DNA of 64,000 bases, from NCBI RefSeq assembly GCF_024170005.1, contig NZ_JALJXJ010000007.1, positions 186,001-250,000 on the forward strand, written 5' to 3'. The position numbers and the translations under genes were made by a program. Position 1 is the first letter of the stretch. Each line of letters opens with the position of its first letter. This stretch comes from Azospirillum lipoferum. GTDB lineage: Bacteria > Pseudomonadota > Alphaproteobacteria > Azospirillales > Azospirillaceae. The notes beneath the pieces are model-generated. The model saw only the letters and a list, made by a program, of their open reading frames with translations, was not told the origin of the DNA and made no database searches. Shown here piece by piece: positions 45,570 to 55,452 of the stretch.

Positions 45570-47051
45570 ATGCCCAGCGATGCGCCCATCATCACCCGCC
45601 GCCCCGACCATGCGGCCGCCAATCCGGACCCGCCGCCGGCTTATGCTCCCCACCGCAAGATCCATCCCAAGGCGGTGCGCGGGCGATACCGGCGTATGAA
45701 GACGGTGCTGGGCGTGGTGCTGCTGGCGCTGTTCGCCGTCCTGCCCTGGTTGCGCTGGGATCGCGGACCGGGTCTGCCCGATCAGGCGGTGCTGTTCGAC
45801 CTGGGCAGCCAGCGCTTCTACATCTTCGCCCTGCAACTGTGGCCGCAGCATGTCTATTACATCACCGGCGTGATGATCATCGCCGCCATCGGGCTGTTCC
45901 TGGCGACGGCGCTGGGCGGGCGGGTCTGGTGCGGCTTCACCTGTCCGCAGACGGTGTGGACCGACCTGTTCGTCTGGGTGGAGCGGCGGGTGGAGGGCGA
46001 CCGCGGCGACCGCATCCGGCTGGACAAGCATCCCTGGACCGCCGGCTGGCTGGCGAAGAAGACGGTCAAGCATGCGGCGTGGCTGGCGGTCTCGCTGGTC
46101 ACCGGTTTCCTCGGCATCGCCTATCTGACCGACGCGCCGGCGCTCGCGGTCGATCTGCTGCGCTTCGACGCCTCCGCACTCGCCGCCGGGTCGGTCCTGT
46201 TCATCGCCGCCTGCACCTACGCCATGGCCGGCTTCATGCGCGAACAGATGTGCTTCTACGTCTGCCCATGGCCGCGTATCCAGGCCGCGATGCTGGACGA
46301 GGAGAGCCTGGTCGTCACCTATCAGGACTGGCGCGGCGAAGGGCGGGCCCCCTTGCGCAAAAGCGAGGGGTGGGACACCCGCACCCACAAGGGCCAGGGC
46401 GACTGCATCGACTGCGACCAGTGCGTGCAGGTCTGCCCGACCGGCATCGACATCCGTGACGGCATCCAGATGGAATGCATCGGCTGCGGCCTGTGCGTCG
46501 ACGCCTGCAACGACGTGATGGCCCGCATCGGCCGGCCCGGCGACCTGATCCGCTTCGACACTCTGACGGCACAGGCCGCCAAGGCGACCGGCACGCCGCC
46601 CGCCCGCTACCGCCTGATCCGGCCGCGCACCATCGTCTATGGCCTGATGCTGGTGGTGGTCGGCGGGGTGATGGCGATCGCGCTGGCGATGAAGTCCAGC
46701 AACGACGTCTCCGTCCTGCGCGACCGGGCGCCGCTGTTCGTCACGCTGACCGACGGCCGCATCCAGAACGCCTACACCATCAAGATTTCCAACATGTCGC
46801 TGACCGAGCGCCACTATCGCCTGACCCTGTCGGGTCTGCCGCAGGCGAGCCTCAGCCTGTCCGGCGACGGCAGCGAGGCCGGCGAACTGTCGCTGTCCGC
46901 CCGCGCCAACGCGGTGGAGACCTACCGCATCCAGGTCCGCGTGCCGCAGGCGGCGCTGCCGGCCTCCTCCACCCCGGTGACCGTCACCCTGACCCCCGAC
47001 ACCGGCGCCGGCCAACCGGCCAGACACGACAGCGTCTTCCTGGCGCCGTGA
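45570..47051 (+). CDS. ccoG: Cytochrome c oxidase accessory protein CcoG (FixG-like)
   Basis: Membrane iron-sulfur protein of 493 residues needed for cbb3-oxidase copper handling (copper reductase role). Membrane segments lie at ~45-65, ~90-112, ~155-180, ~200-220 and ~350-370. GRVWCGFTCPQTVWTDLF and CFYVCPWPR precede two ferredoxin clusters, CIDCDQCVQVCPTGID and CIGCGLCVDACN. A C-terminal immunoglobulin-like domain follows (~390-493). Family neighbours ccoNOPQ and ccoHIS are not in this window, so the gene is an isolated copy. The N-terminal 30 residues are Pro-rich and the start could be slightly later. Confidence 0.95.
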   Translation: MPSDAPIITRRPDHAAANPDPPPAYAPHRKIHPKAVRGRYRRMKTVLGVVLLALFAVLPWLRWDRGPGLPDQAVLFDLGSQRFYIFALQLWPQHVYYITGVMIIAAIGLFLATALGGRVWCGFTCPQTVWTDLFVWVERRVEGDRGDRIRLDKHPWTAGWLAKKTVKHAAWLAVSLVTGFLGIAYLTDAPALAVDLLRFDASALAAGSVLFIAACTYAMAGFMREQMCFYVCPWPRIQAAMLDEESLVVTYQDWRGEGRAPLRKSEGWDTRTHKGQGDCIDCDQCVQVCPTGIDIRDGIQMECIGCGLCVDACNDVMARIGRPGDLIRFDTLTAQAAKATGTPPARYRLIRPRTIVYGLMLVVVGGVMAIALAMKSSNDVSVLRDRAPLFVTLTDGRIQNAYTIKISNMSLTERHYRLTLSGLPQASLSLSGDGSEAGELSLSARANAVETYRIQVRVPQAALPASSTPVTVTLTPDTGAGQPARHDSVFLAP

Positions 47052-47069
47052 CCGGTCGCGCAACGTGAA

Positions 47070-47098
47070 TCGCCCTCTCCCACCCCGGGAGAGGGGAT
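47070..47098. repeat. C-run/G-run palindrome, intergenic element copy
   Basis: CGCCCTCTCCCACCCCGGGAGAGGGGAT, 19 bases after the ccoG stop; same family as 13693. Confidence 0.6.
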
Positions 47099-47172
47099 GG
47101 CACCTGCACCCAAACACGCATATGATGCGGACGGTGCCGCAGCATGCAGGCAAGGGAACGGCCAGGACATCC

Positions 47173-48645
47173 ATGCAATCCGAATACGCAGGACAAGCCG
47201 ACCCGGCGGATACCGCCATCTGGCAGCCCGACCTGACCAACCGTGCCAAGCCGGTCTATCTCGCCATCGCCGACGCCCTTGCCGACGACATCGCCGCCGG
47301 CCGGCTGGCGGCCGGACAGCGGCTGCCGCCGCAACGCCTGCTGGCCGACCGGCTGGGCGTCGACCTGACCACCGTCAGCCGCGCCTACAGCGAGGCCCGC
47401 CGCCGCGGCCTGCTCGACGCCCGCGTCGGCCAGGGCACCTTCGTCAGCGCACGGAACACGGCGCCGAACAGTCCGCCGGTCGAGGCCGCCCCGACCCGCC
47501 CGACCTCCACCGCCCCGGCCGCGGTCATCGACATGACGATGAACCAGCCGCCGCTGCCCGATGCTCCGGACCTGCTGGACCGCGTGCGCCGCGGTTTGGC
47601 CCAGGCGATGCTGCGGCTCGACCCGCAGGCGCTGCTGCGCTACCCGGAGACCGGTGCCGGGTTCCGCAGCGCGGAGGAGGACCGCGCCGCCGGCGCGGGC
47701 TGGCTCGCCAAACGCCTGCCGAACCTCGACGATCCCGGCCGCATCGTCGTCTGCCCCGGCACGCAATCCGCCCTGCTGGCCCTGCTCTGCATGCTGACCC
47801 GCCCCGGCGACATTGTCTGTACGGAGGCGCTGACCTATCCCGGCTTCAAGGCCATCGCCCGGCAGCTCGGCCTGCGGGTGGTCGGGGTGGCGATGGACGG
47901 CGACGGCCTCGATCCCGACGCCCTGCGCGCCGCGGTGGCGGCCCATGCCCCGAAGGCCCTTTACTGCACCCCCACCCTGCACAACCCGACCACGGCGACC
48001 CTGCCGGCGGAACGGCGCGCCGCCATCGCCGCCATCGCCCGCGACCACAACATCCCGATCATCGAGGACGACATCTACGGCGTGCTGCCGCAGGACGCCC
48101 CGCCGCCCATCGCCGCCCTGGCGCCCGACGTGACCTTCCACGTCGTCGGCCTCGCCAAATGCGTGGCACCCGGCCTGCGCATCACCTATGTCGCAGCCCC
48201 CGACAGCCGTCAGGCGATGCGGCTGGCCGCCGCCCAGCGCGCCACCATCCTCGGCACCCCGCCGGTCCCCGCCGCCATCGCCACCCAATGGATCACCGAC
48301 GGCACCGCCGACGCGCTGCTGACCGCCATCCGAGCCGAGGCCTCGGCCCGCCAGGGCATGGCGCGCGACCTCCTGCCGCCGGCCACGGCGACCGCCCATG
48401 CGCAAGGCTTCCATTTGTGGCTGAGCCTGCCGCCGGCCTGGACCCGCGGCGAATTCGCGGCATATCTGCGCAGCCACGGCATCGCCGCCGCCGTCAGCGA
48501 CACCTTCCTGACCGCCGGCACGGCGCCGGAGGCCCTGCGCATCTGCCTGGGCGCCCCCATCGGCCGCGCCGACTGCTGCCGCATGCTGGAAACCCTCGCC
48601 GACGCCCTGGACCAGAGCCCCGCCCTGGCTGGCATCGTGATCTGA
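47173..48645 (+). CDS. MocR-type GntR regulator with aminotransferase domain
   Basis: 490 residues. The N-terminal GntR winged helix (~20-95) has AKPVYLAIADALADDIAAGRLAAGQRLPPQ and the C-terminal fold-type I aminotransferase domain (~125-480) has CPGTQSALLALLCMLTRPGD, IIEDDIYG and the PLP Lys in LAKCVAPGLRI. MocR proteins sense PLP or amino-acid derivatives. The start MQSEYAGQA was chosen; an upstream Met at 47122 is possible. No divergent target gene adjoins it, and the gene converges with the ROK gene 4 bases away. Target unknown. Confidence 0.88.
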   Translation: MQSEYAGQADPADTAIWQPDLTNRAKPVYLAIADALADDIAAGRLAAGQRLPPQRLLADRLGVDLTTVSRAYSEARRRGLLDARVGQGTFVSARNTAPNSPPVEAAPTRPTSTAPAAVIDMTMNQPPLPDAPDLLDRVRRGLAQAMLRLDPQALLRYPETGAGFRSAEEDRAAGAGWLAKRLPNLDDPGRIVVCPGTQSALLALLCMLTRPGDIVCTEALTYPGFKAIARQLGLRVVGVAMDGDGLDPDALRAAVAAHAPKALYCTPTLHNPTTATLPAERRAAIAAIARDHNIPIIEDDIYGVLPQDAPPPIAALAPDVTFHVVGLAKCVAPGLRITYVAAPDSRQAMRLAAAQRATILGTPPVPAAIATQWITDGTADALLTAIRAEASARQGMARDLLPPATATAHAQGFHLWLSLPPAWTRGEFAAYLRSHGIAAAVSDTFLTAGTAPEALRICLGAPIGRADCCRMLETLADALDQSPALAGIVI

Positions 48646-48649
48646 GGCT

Positions 48650-49855
48650 TCAGACGAGATCCCGCGCCATGCCCGACCGCACCAGCAGATCGGTGTCGGG
48701 CGAGAATCGCGCCTTCAGCGGCAGCATCGCCGCCCCCAGCACGCGGGCCATCGGCCCGATGGAACCGGCCATCACCGGTGCGGCCTTCAACCCCGACCGG
48801 TTGAAGCACCCGACCGCCGCCGACAGCCGCTGCGTGAAGCGGTCGCGCCAGGACGGCGGCAGGAAGCCGTCGACCACCACCTCCTGGAAGTCGATGACGC
48901 TCAGCGCCGAGACGACGCCGCGCGACAGCTCGGCGCAGGCCGTTTCCGCCCAGGCGTCAAAGATGGCATCCGCCTTCTCCCCGGCCCCGTCCGGCAATGT
49001 GGCCGACAGCGCCGCCGACGGATCGATCCCGGCAGCCTCCAATGCGCGTTCCAGCAGGAAGACCGAGGCGCTGTGGATCAGCTGCCCCGGTGGAGTGCCC
49101 GGCCCGGTCGGTCCGGTGGGCATCGACCCGATGGCGCCGGCATTGCCCTGCTCCCCCCGGTACAGCCGGCCGTCGATCACCACCCCGCCGCCGATGAAGG
49201 TGCCGAGATAGATGTACAGCGCGCTGCGGCTGGTGATGGCGTCGCCGGCGATCATCTCCGCCGCGCAGGCCGCCGCGGCGTCGTTGTAGAGCGTCACCGG
49301 CAATCCGGTCTCGCGCGCGAAGGCGCCGCAGATGTCGGCATCGCGCCAGCCGTCCAGCGCCCCCGGCGCCAGCCCCAGCTCCGCCGACCAGGCATGGATT
49401 TCGTCCGGCATGGCGATGCCCAGCCCGACCACCCGCGCGCGCGCCGCCGGCGACAGATGCGCCAGCAGCCCGGACGCCTGGGCGATCGCGGTGGCGATCG
49501 TCGGCTCCGGCAGCGGCGCGTCATAGCGCACCCGGCTCGCCCCCAGCTCCTCCCCCAGCAGGTTGATCAGGATCGACTCGACACTGCGCCGGCCGATCTT
49601 CACCCCCAGCGCATAGGCACCTTCCGGATTCGGCGCGATCGGGGTGGATGGCTGGCCGACCTGCCCGCGCACCTTGTCGAGCTTGACCAGCAGGCCGTCC
49701 TCCAGCAGCCGGTTGACGATCACCGACGCCGCCTGCCCGCTCAGCCCGGTCTCCCGCGCGATTTCCGCCTTGGACAGCATGCCGGCCTGCAACAGCGCAT
49801 GCATGACCAGCCGCTCGTTGTAGGCGCGCAGCCCGGTGGTGTCGCCGCCCCGCAT
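48650..49855 (-). CDS. ROK family repressor of the polyol operon
   Basis: 401 residues. An N-terminal winged helix (~12-75: LLQAGMLSKAEIARETGLSGQAASVIVNRL) is followed by a ROK domain with GVKIGRRSVESILINL, GLGIAMPDEI, LYNDAAAACAAEMIAG and IYLGTFIGGGVVIDGRLYRGEQGNAGAIG. The CxCGxxGC zinc signature seen in the other ROK protein of this window is absent here. It is divergent from the polyol transporter and dehydrogenase genes. Two matching inverted repeats in between are its probable operators. Confidence 0.88.
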   Translation of the reverse strand: MRGGDTTGLRAYNERLVMHALLQAGMLSKAEIARETGLSGQAASVIVNRLLEDGLLVKLDKVRGQVGQPSTPIAPNPEGAYALGVKIGRRSVESILINLLGEELGASRVRYDAPLPEPTIATAIAQASGLLAHLSPAARARVVGLGIAMPDEIHAWSAELGLAPGALDGWRDADICGAFARETGLPVTLYNDAAAACAAEMIAGDAITSRSALYIYLGTFIGGGVVIDGRLYRGEQGNAGAIGSMPTGPTGPGTPPGQLIHSASVFLLERALEAAGIDPSAALSATLPDGAGEKADAIFDAWAETACAELSRGVVSALSVIDFQEVVVDGFLPPSWRDRFTQRLSAAVGCFNRSGLKAAPVMAGSIGPMARVLGAAMLPLKARFSPDTDLLVRSGMARDLV

Positions 49856-49916
49856 CCTCCCGCCGCCTCTCCGCCTTGAAACCCAGCAATAGTCCGTATA
49901 ACAACCAATCCTAACA

Positions 49917-49931
49917 AAATCAAAGTGATTT
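49917..49931. promoter_or_regulatory. Candidate ROK operator A (AAATCA-AAG-TGATTT)
   Basis: Perfect 6-bp inverted repeat with a 3-base spacer, 62 bases upstream of the ROK start. Its flanks (C on the left, AT on the right) match operator B exactly. Confidence 0.7.
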
Positions 49932-50117
49932 ATTTAACGCCGATTAACCACTGCAATAATCCCTCTTATCGATCAGCGTTGTAACGTCGCCACCCTAGCA
50001 AGCGGCACTCCAACGGCACAAGGACGGCGGCGAATCCGGCTTATTCCTTCTGTCATATATATACCAATCCCATCCGCCACTCGCGGCAAAACCGGCGTCA
50101 TACCTCTCCGGATATCA

Positions 50118-50132
50118 AAATCAGTGTGATTT
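50118..50132. promoter_or_regulatory. Candidate ROK operator B (AAATCA-GTG-TGATTT)
   Basis: Second copy of the same repeat, 201 bases from operator A and 155 bases before the binding-protein start. Two copies one on each side of the divergent region suggest repression with looping of both promoters. Confidence 0.7.
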
Positions 50133-50286
50133 ATCTATTGCACCCAGCCTCAGGCTGAGTCACATTGTTAGTGCGCTCCACAAACCAGTTGCCGCAGAGC
50201 ATCCGGATGTCGGGCGATCAGTCGCAAAGGCCGGCGGGACCAGAGCCAGGGCGCGGCCGGGCAGGACATTGGGGAGGAAAACAGGA

Positions 50287-51597
50287 ATGAAGCGTGCGCT
50301 TTCCTTGATCGGCGCGGCCGTCGCCGCGTTTCTCGGCAGCTCCGCCCAGGCGGAAACGCTGTCCATCGCCACGGTGAACAACGGCGACATGATCCGCATG
50401 CAGAAGCTGTCGGAGCATTTCACCAAGGCGCATCCCGACATCACGCTGAACTGGGTGACGCTGGAAGAGAATGTGCTGCGCCAGCGCGTCACCACCGACA
50501 TCGCCGCCAAGGGCGGCCAGTACGACATCATGACCATCGGCACCTACGAGGTTCCGATCTGGACCAAGCAGAAGTGGCTGATGCCGCTGACCAAGCTCGG
50601 CGCCAACTATGACGTCGAGGATCTGCTGCCCTCCATCCGCAACGGCCTGACCACCGACGGCACCCTCTATGCCGCGCCCTTCTACGGCGAAAGCTCGATG
50701 GTCATGTACCGCAAGGACCTGTTCGAGAAGGCCGGCCTGACCATGCCGGAGGCGCCGACCTGGGCCTTCGTCTCCGACGCGGCGCGCAAGCTGACCGACA
50801 AGAAGGCCGAGGTCTACGGCATCTGCCTGCGCGGCAAGGCCGGCTGGGGCGAGAACATGGCCTTCCTCAGCGCCATGGCGAACTCCTTCGGCGCCAGCTG
50901 GTTCGACATGAACTGGAAGCCGCAGTTCAACACCGATCCGTGGAAGCAGACGCTGACCACCTATCTCGGCCTGATGAAGGATGCCGGCCCGCCGGGCGCC
51001 TCCTCCAACGGCTTCAACGAGAATCTGGCGCTGTTCCAGTCGGGCAAATGCGCGATGTGGATCGACGCCACCGTCGCCGCCTCCTTCGTCTCCAACCCGG
51101 CGCAGAGCAAGGTGGCGGACAAGGTCGGCTACGCGCTGGCCCCCGATACCGGTCTCGGCAAGCGGTCCAACTGGCTGTGGGCCTGGAGCCTGGGAATTCC
51201 CGCCAGCAGCAAGAAGGGCGACGCCGCGCAGGCCTTCATCGCCTGGGCGACCTCCAAGGAGTATCTCGACCTCGTCGCCAAGGAGGAGGGCTGGGCCAAC
51301 GTGCCGCCGGGCACCCGCAGCTCGCTCTATGCCAACCCTGAATACCGCAAGGCCGCTCCCTTCGCCGACCTGACGCTGAAGTCGATCCAGGCCGCCGATC
51401 CGCAGCACCCGACGGTCCAGCCGGTCCCCTACACCGGCGTGCAGTTCGTCGCCATCCCCGAGTTCCAGGGCATCGGCACGGCTGTGGGCCAAGCCTTCTC
51501 CGCCGCGCTCGCCGGCCAGACGACCGCCGATCAGGCCCTGCAGACCGCCCAGACGCTCGCCACCCGCGAGATGACCAAGGCCGGCTACATCAAGTAA
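50287..51597 (+). CDS. smoE: Polyol ABC transporter substrate-binding protein (SmoE-like)
   Basis: Periplasmic receptor of 436 residues. Signal peptide MKRALSLIGAAVAAFLGSSAQA is cleaved before ETLSIATVNNGDMIRMQKLSEHF. The CUT1-type fold shows FYGESSMVMYRKDLFEKAGL, NSFGASWFDMNWKPQFN and GVQFVAIPEFQGIG, as in sorbitol/mannitol receptors. First gene of the operon SBP-permease-permease-ATPase-sorbitol dehydrogenase-mannitol dehydrogenase, whose enzymes identify the cargo as sorbitol, mannitol or a related polyol. The ribosome site GGAGG is strong. Confidence 0.9.
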   Translation: MKRALSLIGAAVAAFLGSSAQAETLSIATVNNGDMIRMQKLSEHFTKAHPDITLNWVTLEENVLRQRVTTDIAAKGGQYDIMTIGTYEVPIWTKQKWLMPLTKLGANYDVEDLLPSIRNGLTTDGTLYAAPFYGESSMVMYRKDLFEKAGLTMPEAPTWAFVSDAARKLTDKKAEVYGICLRGKAGWGENMAFLSAMANSFGASWFDMNWKPQFNTDPWKQTLTTYLGLMKDAGPPGASSNGFNENLALFQSGKCAMWIDATVAASFVSNPAQSKVADKVGYALAPDTGLGKRSNWLWAWSLGIPASSKKGDAAQAFIAWATSKEYLDLVAKEEGWANVPPGTRSSLYANPEYRKAAPFADLTLKSIQAADPQHPTVQPVPYTGVQFVAIPEFQGIGTAVGQAFSAALAGQTTADQALQTAQTLATREMTKAGYIK

Positions 51598-51638
51598 GCG
51601 GACACGCCTGACCTTCCGTCCTGTCCGATCATGGCAAA

Positions 51639-51690
51639 GCCATCTTCCGCCGTCATTCCGGCCTTCACGGGCATGGCGGCGGAAGATGGC
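51639..51690 (+). repeat. Long hairpin after the polyol binding-protein gene
   Basis: Two perfect 14-bp arms GCCATCTTCCGCCG and CGGCGGAAGATGGC around a 24-base loop, in the 128-bp gap between the binding-protein and first permease genes. No U tract follows, so partial attenuation or 3'-end protection, giving excess binding protein, is more likely than full termination. Confidence 0.8.
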
Positions 51691-51725
51691 CGCGCCCCGC
51701 AACGCCGCTACCCAAGGGTCGAGCC

Positions 51726-52598
51726 ATGGCCACCGCACATTCGCGTGCAGCCGCGCGCCTGACGATGTCTCCGGCCGTCATCCTGCTGCTCGGCTGGATG
51801 CTGATCCCGCTCGTGATGACGCTCTACTTCTCCTTCCTCCGCTACAACCTGCTGATGCCGGGGACGGAGGAGTTCATCGGCACGCTGAACTACCAGTATT
51901 TCCTCACCGATCCGGCCTTCTTCTCCGCCCTCGGCAACACGCTGGCGCTCGTCGGCGGGGTGCTGGTGCTGACCATCGCCGGCGGGATCGGGCTGGCCCT
52001 GCTGCTCGACCAGCCCTTCTGGGGGCGCGGCATCGTCCGCCTTCTGGTCATCGCGCCCTTCTTCGTCATGCCCACCGTCTCGGCGCTGGTATGGAAGAAC
52101 ATGCTGATGAACCCGGTGAACGGCCTGTTCGCCGCCATCGCGAAGGGGGTGGGGCTCCAGCCCTTCGACTTCCTGGCCGAGGCGCCGCTGTCCTCGATCA
52201 TCCTGATCGTGACGTGGCAGTGGCTGCCCTTCGCCACGCTGATCCTGCTGACCGCCCTCCAGTCGCTCGACCGCGAAAGGCTGGAGGCGGCGGAGATGGA
52301 CGGCGCCGGAGCACTCGACCGCTTCATCCACATCATCCTGCCCCATCTGGCGCGTGCGATGACGGTGGTGACGCTGATCCAGACCATCTTCCTGCTGTCG
52401 GTCTTCGCCGAGATCCTGGTGACGACCAACGGCGGCCCCGGCACCGCCACCACCAACATCACCTATCTCGTCTATGCCCAATCGCTGCTGCAGTTCGATG
52501 TCGGCGGCGGCTCCGCGGGCGGCATCGTCGCCGTCGTCCTCGCCAACATCGTCGCCGTCTTCCTGATGAGGATGATCGGCCGCAACCTGGACATCTGA
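51726..52598 (+). CDS. smoF: Polyol ABC transporter permease (SmoF-like)
   Basis: 290 residues, six hydrophobic segments, MalF-type inner-membrane permease. [23 protein letters not shown] at the N-terminus and the EAA loop [20 protein letters not shown] are diagnostic; [21 protein letters not shown] is typical of the sugar-alcohol group. Two bases separate its stop from the next permease start. Confidence 0.92.
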   Translation: MATAHSRAAARLTMSPAVILLLGWMLIPLVMTLYFSFLRYNLLMPGTEEFIGTLNYQYFLTDPAFFSALGNTLALVGGVLVLTIAGGIGLALLLDQPFWGRGIVRLLVIAPFFVMPTVSALVWKNMLMNPVNGLFAAIAKGVGLQPFDFLAEAPLSSIILIVTWQWLPFATLILLTALQSLDRERLEAAEMDGAGALDRFIHIILPHLARAMTVVTLIQTIFLLSVFAEILVTTNGGPGTATTNITYLVYAQSLLQFDVGGGSAGGIVAVVLANIVAVFLMRMIGRNLDI

Positions 52599-52600
52599 CC

Positions 52601-53431
52601 ATGGCGCGCGCTGCAACCAACCGCCGCATGCTGGTCGTGACCCTGATCGCCTGGACCGTCGGGATCGTGATCTTCTTCCCCATCCTGTGGACCGCCCTGA
52701 CCAGCTTCAAGACGGAGGCCGAGGCGGTGGCGGCCCCGCCGACCTTCCTCGCCTTCCACTGGACGCTGGAGAATTATGCCGAGGTCCAGCAGCGGTCCGA
52801 CTATTTCCTCCATTTCTGGAACTCGGTGGTCATCTCGGTCGGCTCGACGCTTCTTGGCCTGCTGGTCGCGGTCCCCGCCGCCTGGTCGATGGCCTTCGTG
52901 CCCGGCAAGCGCACCCGCGACGTGCTGATGTGGATGCTGTCGACCAAGATGCTGCCGCCGGTCGGCGTGCTGATCCCGATCTACCTGCTGTTCCGCGATT
53001 TCGGGCTGCTCGACAGCCGCATCGGCCTGGTCATCGTGCTGACGCTGATCAACCTGCCGATCATCGTCTGGATGCTGTTCACCTACTTCCGCGAAATCCC
53101 GGGCGAGATCCTGGAAGCCTCACGGATGGACGGCGCCGGCCTGCGCGACGAGATCCTGTTCGTCCTCCTGCCGATGGCGGTGCCCGGCATCGCCTCCACC
53201 CTGCTGCTGAACATCATCCTGGCATGGAACGAGGCCTTCTGGACGCTGAACCTGTCCGCCTCGCAGTCGGCGCCGCTGACCGCCTTCATCGCCAGCTATT
53301 CGAGCCCGGAGGGGCTGTTCTACGCGAAACTGTCGGCCGCCTCGACCATGGCGGTCGCGCCGATCCTGGTTCTCGGCTGGTTCAGCCAGAAGCAGCTGGT
53401 GCGCGGCCTGACCTTCGGCGCCGTGAAGTAA
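52601..53431 (+). CDS. smoG: Polyol ABC transporter permease (SmoG-like)
   Basis: 276 residues, MalG-type. [16 protein letters not shown] at the N-terminus, [20 protein letters not shown] and the EAA loop [20 protein letters not shown] are visible. It partners the SmoF-like permease to form the membrane channel. The ATPase gene begins 14 bases after its stop with AGGGGGG as ribosome site. Confidence 0.92.
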   Translation: MARAATNRRMLVVTLIAWTVGIVIFFPILWTALTSFKTEAEAVAAPPTFLAFHWTLENYAEVQQRSDYFLHFWNSVVISVGSTLLGLLVAVPAAWSMAFVPGKRTRDVLMWMLSTKMLPPVGVLIPIYLLFRDFGLLDSRIGLVIVLTLINLPIIVWMLFTYFREIPGEILEASRMDGAGLRDEILFVLLPMAVPGIASTLLLNIILAWNEAFWTLNLSASQSAPLTAFIASYSSPEGLFYAKLSAASTMAVAPILVLGWFSQKQLVRGLTFGAVK

Positions 53432-53445
53432 GGGGGGAACCCGCT

Positions 53446-54474
<1,029 letters not shown>

Positions 54475-54488
54475 AAGGGTCCATTCCG

Positions 54489-55262
54489 ATGAAACGTCTC
54501 GACGGAAAATCGGCGATCGTCACAGGCGCCGCCCGCGGCATCGGCCGCGCCTTCGCCGCCGCCTATGTCGCGGAGGGGGCAACCGTCGCCATCGCCGACA
54601 TCAACCTCGCCGCGGCGGAGAAGGCGGCGGCGGAGATCGGCCCCGGCGCCTATGCCGCGGCGCTCGACGTCACCAGCCAGTCCTCCATCGACGCCGCCGT
54701 CGCCGCGGTGGTGGAGCGGGCCGGCGGCGTCGACATCCTGATCAACAATGCCGCCCTGTTCGACCTCGCCCCGATCGTCGAGATCACACGGGAGAGCTAT
54801 GACCGCCTCTTCTCGATCAACGTCGCCGGCACTCTGTTCACGCTCCAGGCGGTGGCGAAGCGGATGATCGCGCAGGGCCGCGGCGGCAAGATCATCAACA
54901 TGGCCTCCCAGGCCGGGCGGCGCGGCGAAGCGCTGGTCGCCGTCTATTGCGCCACCAAGGCGGCGGTGATCAGCCTGACCCAGTCGGCCGGCCTCGACCT
55001 GATCCGCCATGGCATCAACGTCAACGCCATCGCCCCCGGCGTGGTCGATGGCGAGCATTGGGACGGCGTCGACGCCCTGTTCGCCAAGCATGAGGGCCTC
55101 CAGCCCGGCGAGAAGAAGCGCATGGTCGGCGAAGCGGTCCCCTTCGGCCGCATGGGCCGCGCCGAGGACCTGACCGGCATGGCGATCTTCCTGGCGAGCC
55201 GGGAGGCCGACTATATCGTCGCCCAGACCTACAACGTCGACGGCGGCAACTGGATGAGTTGA
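54489..55262 (+). CDS. Sorbitol dehydrogenase, short-chain type (SmoS/PolS-like)
   Basis: Short-chain dehydrogenase of 257 residues oxidising sorbitol (L-iditol) to fructose with NAD. Cofactor motif TGAARGIGRAF, NNAALFDLAPI, catalytic Ser in NMASQAGRRGE and YCATK (Tyr/Lys). DLIRHGINVNAIAPGVVDGEHWDGVDALFA is characteristic of the PolS/galactitol dehydrogenase branch. It is 14 bases after the ATPase gene. Confidence 0.88.
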   Translation: MKRLDGKSAIVTGAARGIGRAFAAAYVAEGATVAIADINLAAAEKAAAEIGPGAYAAALDVTSQSSIDAAVAAVVERAGGVDILINNAALFDLAPIVEITRESYDRLFSINVAGTLFTLQAVAKRMIAQGRGGKIINMASQAGRRGEALVAVYCATKAAVISLTQSAGLDLIRHGINVNAIAPGVVDGEHWDGVDALFAKHEGLQPGEKKRMVGEAVPFGRMGRAEDLTGMAIFLASREADYIVAQTYNVDGGNWMS

Positions 55263-55280
55263 AGACCCTCCCCCGGAAAC

Positions 55281-55320
55281 CATCCCCTCTCCCCCCGGGG
55301 AGAGGGTTAGGGTGAGGGGG
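55281..55320. repeat. C-run/G-run palindrome, extended copy (left of an inverted pair)
   Basis: CCCCTCTCCCC...GGAGAGGGTTAGGGTGAGGGGG directly after the sorbitol dehydrogenase gene. Its extended arm matches 40499. A second copy in inverted orientation lies at 55383, so the two could form a ~145-base structure. Confidence 0.75.
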
Positions 55321-55382
55321 ATGCACCGCGAGGACTCTCAAGAATCGCGGACTCCACGCCGCCCACCGACTTCACGCCATGC

Positions 55383-55424
55383 GTCCCCCTCACCCCGACC
55401 CTCTCCCCGGGGGGGAGAGGGAGG
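55383..55424. repeat. C-run/G-run palindrome, extended copy (right of an inverted pair)
   Basis: Starts CCCCCTCACCCCGACCCTCTCC and ends GGGGGGAGAGGG: reverse-complement arrangement of the copy at 55281, about 60 bases away and just before mannitol dehydrogenase. A large cruciform or mRNA stem between the two dehydrogenase genes is possible. Confidence 0.75.
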
Positions 55425-55452
55425 ATCCCCCGATCCCCCGCAGGACACCGCC

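Larger units (their letters stand above)
49856..50286. promoter_or_regulatory. Divergent ROK / polyol operon control region
   Basis: 431 bp without a gene, less GC-rich than its flanks. It carries two copies of an inverted repeat (49917 and 50118, separate entries) and an AT-run TCATATATATACC at 50054-50066. The binding-protein ribosome site GGGGAGGAAAACAGGA closes it. Promoters for both directions must lie here. Confidence 0.6.
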
